Assembly (NCBI GenBank): GCA_041688515.1
Contig: JBDNHZ010000181.1
Location: forward strand, 1 to 17,499
Direction of reading: 5' to 3'
Length of the DNA: 17,499 nt
Source: UBA6176 sp041688515
GTDB lineage: Bacteria; Verrucomicrobiota; Verrucomicrobiia; Limisphaerales; UBA9464
Shown here: piece by piece, positions 15,501-17,499 of the stretch
Layout: each line of letters starts with the position of its first letter
How positions within the stretch are numbered: position 1 is the stretch's first letter
Notes under the pieces: model-generated
The model's input: only the letters and a program-made list of their open reading frames with translations
Databases searched by the model: none
What the model was told of the DNA's origin: nothing
Program-made: the position numbers and the translations under genes

Positions 15501-17499
15501 CGCACGCTCTACACCGAACAGGCCAAGACCCGGCCCGGCGCTCCGGCCGCCGATACGCTCATCCTTCCGGATAGCGGTGCCAACCGCATCATCGTCACCG
15601 CGGCCACCAACGAGCTCGCCATCGTCGAGGACATCATCCGCAAACTCGACAAGGTCTCCGCCCAGTCCGCCTCCACCCGCATCGTCAAACTCAAGTCCGC
15701 CGATCCGGAGAAGGTCGCCGAAATCCTTTCCACCGCATTGGTCCGCTACGACGCCTTCGGTCGTCCCCAGAAGCGCGTGTCGGTCACGGTGGATGCCAAG
15801 ACCCGGACGCTGATCACGACCGGTGACCCGAAGGAATTGCAGGCCGCCACGGCCATCATCGAGCAGCTCGACCAATCGCTCGGCAACCAGGGCGACCGTT
15901 CCATGCGCGTCGTTCCCCTGCGCCAGCGCCGGGCCACCGAGATCAGTTCGAAGGTCCGCCAGATCTTCCAGGATCAGTCCCGCTCGAACCCCGAGCTGGG
16001 CACCACCGAAGCCCTCATCCTCGACGACACCGCCTCCAACCAGCTCGTCCTGGCCGGCTCGGAACCGCAGCTCAACGCGCTGACCAGCATCATCGAGGCG
16101 CTGGAGAAGGGAGCCGACAACGCCACGCGCACCACCCGCCTGCTGAGCCTCGAGCACGCTTCCGCCGCCGCCGTCTCCTCCCTCCTCACCCAGCTCTACG
16201 TCCGCCCGCCCGGCACCGATCCCAACGAACGCGTGTCCGTCAACGTGGGCTCCAATGACCGCTCCCTGGTCGTCGATGCGCCCAACGTCGCCTTCGAGAA
16301 GATCGAGACCCTCGTCAAATCCCTCGACCAACCCGAGGCCGGTTCCAACGCCGTCGTCCAGTCCATCCGTCTGACCAAGGGTCGCGCCGATGAAATCGCC
16401 GCTGCCGTCAACCGCACCATGACCAACCGGCCCGGGTTCAACCCGGCCAACCGCGTCACCATCACTCCGGTTCTCGGGGCCAATTCGATCCTCCTCAATG
16501 GTCCGACCAACGCGGTGCAGGACGTCATCCGCATCGTCCGCGAACTCGATGCCGAAGGTTCCTCCGGCGAGATCGAGGTCCGCGTTTACAAACTGGAGAA
16601 TGGTTCCGCCAAGGAGGTTTCCGTCATCCTCCAGCAACTCCTCCAGACCGTCTCCCGCCGTCGCCGGGAGTTTCGCGCCGGCGGCGGCGAAAATGGCGAT
16701 GGCGGCGGTGGTGGAGAGGGCCGGATCGGCGTCGCCAATGTCTCCATCGATGACCGCTCCAACTCCCTGATCGTCACTGGCACCCAGGAACACTTCGCGG
16801 TCGTCGACAAGATCCTGCCCACGCTCGACAAGGCCCCGGAACGCGCCGACCGCGACGTCCAGTTCGTCTGGCTTCGCAAGGCCCGCGCCTTCGACGTCTC
16901 GTCCAAGCTCGAAGCCCTCTTCGAGGATCGTCCCCGTCGGGAACGCCCGGTCATCGAACCCGATCTCACCAACAACTCGATCACCATCATCGGACGGAAA
17001 TCAGACCTGGTGCAGATCCAGGATCTGGTCGGGCGCCTTGATGAACAGGGCAAGGATTCCTCCTACCAGGTCCGTCTCCGCACCCTCGACCGGGTCGCCG
17101 CGGAACAGATGGCCCGCCTGCTGGAAAACATCTATCCGCAGACCGCCCGCACCCCTCTCTCCATCGTCGAGAAGATCAGCCCGCCCGAAGCCGGTGCCAC
17201 CAACAACCCGACCTCGGTCACCGTTGCCATCGACCGCGAAGCCAACGCCCTTGTCCTCGCCGGCCCGGTCGCCGACCTCGATCAGGTCGAACGTCTGATC
17301 TCGGATCTGTCCTTCAACTTCTACGGCAACGAAGCCGAGTTCCGCCTCTTCCCGCTCAAGGACGCCGATCCCGTGCTGGTCGCCCGCACCCTCTCGGAAG
17401 TTCTCCGTCAGGAACCGATCCAGCTCCCGCCCCAGCAACCGGGACAACCGCCGCGTCTCGTCAACCAGCAGCCCAAGATCACCGTCGTCGCCGAACCCC
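9591..17499 (+). CDS. gspD: Giant GspD-like protein with 31+ secretin N-type repeats (3' end missing)
   Basis: Exported protein, likely the secretin or a secretin-derived scaffold of this system. No in-frame stop occurs up to the window end, giving 2,636 visible residues. The ATG at 9591 starts a standard signal peptide (MKTKSTSLIAALSLFTGLLA, cut after AQA); the in-frame ATG at 9549, overlapping the previous stop as ATGA, would add 14 residues and is the alternative. A Pro/Ala-rich stretch leads to an N0-like domain (about residues 68-141, FEGIPYTDVLERFAQMAGKP). Then come 31 complete and one partial Secretin_N-like (N1/NolW-type) modules of about 77 residues, each reading roughly R-x-F-x-L, A-x-E-(L/V), L(V)xQLY, D-x-x-(S/T)NRLIVTG, then an I-I-x-x-LD end. 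A usual GspD has three such domains. The pore domain, if any, lies beyond the window. One module (from 16569) carries a Gly-rich insertion. Confidence 0.85.
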   Translation, partial: MKTKSTSLIAALSLFTGLLAQAQTPPTVPPTAPPANPPTAEAAKPGREIVVSGQTPTAIPNAPARNIRFQFEGIPYTDVLERFAQMAGKPLLSDTNIVGSLSYNDPTPYTFPEAIETLNLILSMKGVMLLDTGNQLRLVPFKDLRSLPLPILRGTDPTGDVRPGDVVSVVLDLAGLDAREVAESVTPMLSNAGAVAPLGRGRRLVITDRLANIQRVRALLATIDTQESTERQMRTFTLLNASGAIIADLLNRTFGIATAPKRTSFNPNTKAMEVLPADPKDYITAVYDEASRTLVLFGPDERLALAEQLINKFEQKDGVGGDVRIYYPQTVKADELANIIRQAIPAVAGPNETAANAATKARVISDTTQNRLIVAAPIPGQLEQIEQLISRVDKGAISGTSTGGGVNGNVPNRSSSVQLTRIFRPRSAEATNVASILTQALTRKSPNGQPSTTASISVDISSQSVVVSGTLNDVQVAADIVSQLETGSTQPTALQTRFIEVGSADEAKRILPLVEQLYRSQTAAGSSSSAAHARILADPDSGRLIVTASDEHLTRIEGLVRQLRAEKADPQPRKLRVVALAHSRADVALPAIQSLLNERLTDRRFNSLPKPSLVSDALNNRLLITATDDQLREIEQIIAVVDTAPEQARRDLTIIPLSTKPAAEVIPLVTQLLGQLRTPNGEPPTLISDPSGKQILVLAGTNDLERIRTLVRQFDTSPATSAPRGFKAIELGSRTATDLGPLVQQLYAEQIKGQPEPAGGPATVLVEAKQNRLMVSGSDKEIARVEAIIRQLDPAESKATKEETRVFRLRTASATELASLIEKSVNAQGQLVRVILDARSNSLVVSGDKAAVDQAGQIIQQLDTRNDAGPREFRILDLKSSDATSIAPTLNTLFTELLRDQHGPEFVSTTKITADPSGNRILVTGPREEIEQVSSLLTKLDNAPQQAPGARVFKLAQSDAVMMAPIVSSAMMRYDPRGNPIRRVTVTADEKSNSLVVSGTRSDLQDAESVIEKLDNDSGGSGTTAGSRERILKIFEVKSDADTLAALATKIFTAQNPRATTSPVSITPEPASKRLIVMAPANLMAQVEQVITSLDTKPEQANRELHPIELKNVTASEILPRIQAIYSEQSAGKTLKPATLYPDPSGARLLVQGTTEQAAAIKQIADTLAAPTRPARETRVFDLGRLTEASRVLPLAQQLYRDQLNGSPELGPPDAQFITDSRTGRIIVSARADQMTQIAATIERLQGNVGTASPNRETRTVEVGTTSDAQRLAPLVQQLYQDQWKDRSESDPADAQIVADPRTGRVIITGKPDHLKQIEAILQQLGTAKASSSSRETRILDLTTANAVELATTVRTLYNEQAKSRFGITPPDTLITPDGGANRLILVGDTNELSAIEDIVRKLDKVSNQSASTRVFKIKSAEPEKIAEILSTALVRYDAYGRPQKRTTVSVDAKTRTLIVTGDPKELQGVSGIIDQLDQSLGAQADRRMKVVTLTQGRATTLTPKVRLLLTDRVKSQPELGTAEVLIIEDTDSNQLILAGSEQQLAVVEQIISELQSAQTARSARETRMIELGSAEELSRLQPLVQQLYQDRSKNNPSDPPDAVFVADPRNARLIVTGRSNHLVEIEGILTQLRGNNAAPQPRDTRIIDLTTANAAELATTVRTLYTEQARNRPGAPAADSLILADSGANRLIVTAATNELAIIEDIVRKLDKVSNQSATTRVFKIKSAEPEKVAEILTSGLVRYDAYGRPQKRVTVSVDAKTRTLIVTGDPKELQGVSSIIDQLDTSLGTQEERRMKVVTLTQGRASTLSPKVRQLFNDRVKSQPDLGTAEILIIEDADSNQLILAGSEKQLTLVEQIVADLQAAQTATAARETRFIELGSAEELTRLQPLVQQLYQVRSTNNPTDRPDAVFVADTRNARLIVTARTNHLTEIERIITQLRGEGGSLQARETRVIDLSTANAAELALTVRTLYTEQAKTRPGAPAADTLILPDSGANRIIVTAATNELAIVEDIIRKLDKVSAQSASTRIVKLKSADPEKVAEILSTALVRYDAFGRPQKRVSVTVDAKTRTLITTGDPKELQAATAIIEQLDQSLGNQGDRSMRVVPLRQRRATEISSKVRQIFQDQSRSNPELGTTEALILDDTASNQLVLAGSEPQLNALTSIIEALEKGADNATRTTRLLSLEHASAAAVSSLLTQLYVRPPGTDPNERVSVNVGSNDRSLVVDAPNVAFEKIETLVKSLDQPEAGSNAVVQSIRLTKGRADEIAAAVNRTMTNRPGFNPANRVTITPVLGANSILLNGPTNAVQDVIRIVRELDAEGSSGEIEVRVYKLENGSAKEVSVILQQLLQTVSRRRREFRAGGGENGDGGGGGEGRIGVANVSIDDRSNSLIVTGTQEHFAVVDKILPTLDKAPERADRDVQFVWLRKARAFDVSSKLEALFEDRPRRERPVIEPDLTNNSITIIGRKSDLVQIQDLVGRLDEQGKDSSYQVRLRTLDRVAAEQMARLLENIYPQTARTPLSIVEKISPPEAGATNNPTSVTVAIDREANALVLAGPVADLDQVERLISDLSFNFYGNEAEFRLFPLKDADPVLVARTLSEVLRQEPIQLPPQQPGQPPRLVNQQPKITVVAEP
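13353..14279 (+). repeat. Four-module block, copy 1 (A-B-C-D)
   Basis: 927 bp holding modules 15-18. It begins NRETRTVEVG and ends before ARETRMIELG of copy 2. Its A module is the most diverged of the three copies. Its C and D modules are closest to copy 2: C differs at 8 of 72 residues and D at 16 of 76, counted by hand. Confidence 0.85.
14280..15203 (+). repeat. Four-module block, copy 2 (A-B-C-D)
   Basis: 924 bp holding modules 19-22. The B module differs from that of copy 3 at 13 of 77 residues, counted by hand, and shares with it an exact 30-bp DNA run (14571-14600 against 15495-15524). Internal offsets of B, C and D from the block start are 234, 465 and 690 bp, identical to copy 3. Confidence 0.88.
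15204..16124 (+). repeat. Four-module block, copy 3 (A-B-C-D)
   Basis: 921 bp holding modules 23-26. The D module (SMRVVPLRQRRA) has drifted most from its partners, so similarity falls off at the 3' edge of the block. The following modules 27-31 do not repeat the A-B-C-D order. Confidence 0.85.

Larger units (their letters stand above)
10083..17499 (+). repeat. Tandem array of secretin N1-type modules
   Basis: Approximate module starts are: 10083, 10281, 10551, 10833, 11067, 11304, 11532, 11754, 11991, 12195, 12435, 12672, 12891, 13113, 13353, 13590, 13821, 14046, 14280, 14514, 14745, 14970, 15204, 15438, 15669, 15894, 16125, 16350, 16569, 16848, 17064 and 17331 (cut by the window end). Mean spacing from the fifth to the thirty-first is about 231 bp. 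Modules fall into recurring kinds: A (IELGSAEEL, PLVQQLY; modules 5, 8, 14, 15, 19, 23), B (DLTTANA, VRTLY; 10, 16, 20, 24), C (VFKIKSAEPEK, RYDAYGRPQKR; 11, 17, 21, 25) and D (VVTLTQGRA, LGTAE; 18, 22, 26). The first four are the most diverged and the centre is the most alike. Confidence 0.85.

Noticed and set aside
15135..16793. A 552-residue open frame on the minus strand
   Set aside because: Same reason: antisense shadow of the repeat modules, with no independent domain or start signal.
10083..17499. Repeats of the giant protein as TPR, leucine-rich or cadherin-like repeats
   Set aside because: Unit length (about 77 residues), the D-x-x-(S/T)NRLIVTG strand and the closing helix ending in LD match secretin N-type domains, and the gene sits where gspD is expected.

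Overview
The window is one long plus-strand operon for a type II secretion / type IV-pilus-like machine. The sequence is high in GC (roughly two thirds, by eye), packed with genes, and has no tRNA, rRNA, CRISPR array or recognisable transposase. The gene order, the AFTLIE-type prepilin cleavage sites, the merged assembly-platform proteins and a secretin gene expanded by N-domain repeats suggest a member of the Planctomycetes-Verrucomicrobia group, most likely Verrucomicrobiota. That placement is inference; there is no marker gene here to settle it.

Layout: the 3' part of gspE (ATPase, positions 2-1333) and gspF (inner-membrane platform) are separated by 1 base. A 223-bp gap follows, the only real intergenic space, which probably carries a promoter for the pseudopilins. 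Next come gspG (major pseudopilin) and gspH, then gspI, gspJ and gspK, which overlap by 4 bases each (ATGA/GTGA). After these lie a GspL/PilM-PilN-like protein, a GspM/PilO-like protein with an extra C-terminal domain resembling GspC/PilP, and finally an open reading frame that begins at 9591 (or 9549) and is still open at the window end.

That last gene is the most unusual thing here. It shows 2,636 residues of a secreted GspD-like protein: signal peptide, a secretin N0-like domain, then 31 complete and one partial secretin N1-type (Secretin_N-like) modules of about 77 residues. A usual GspD has three such domains (N1-N3) and about 650-700 residues in all. Within the array a four-module block (A-B-C-D, about 925 bp) occurs three times in tandem at 13353-16124, so the gene grew by duplication at two scales. 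Whether a secretin pore domain follows cannot be seen.

Together the genes would build an inner-membrane motor and platform (E, F, L, M), a periplasmic pseudopilus (G tip-capped by H-I-J-K) and an outer-membrane or periplasm-spanning channel (the giant protein). No separate gspC and no prepilin peptidase (gspO/pilD) lies in the window. Smaller oddities are 9-bp-period GATC arrays inside gspH and gspK in different reading frames, an EF-hand-like loop in GspK, and a C-terminal GspK tail that looks like read-through of a dispersed genomic repeat.
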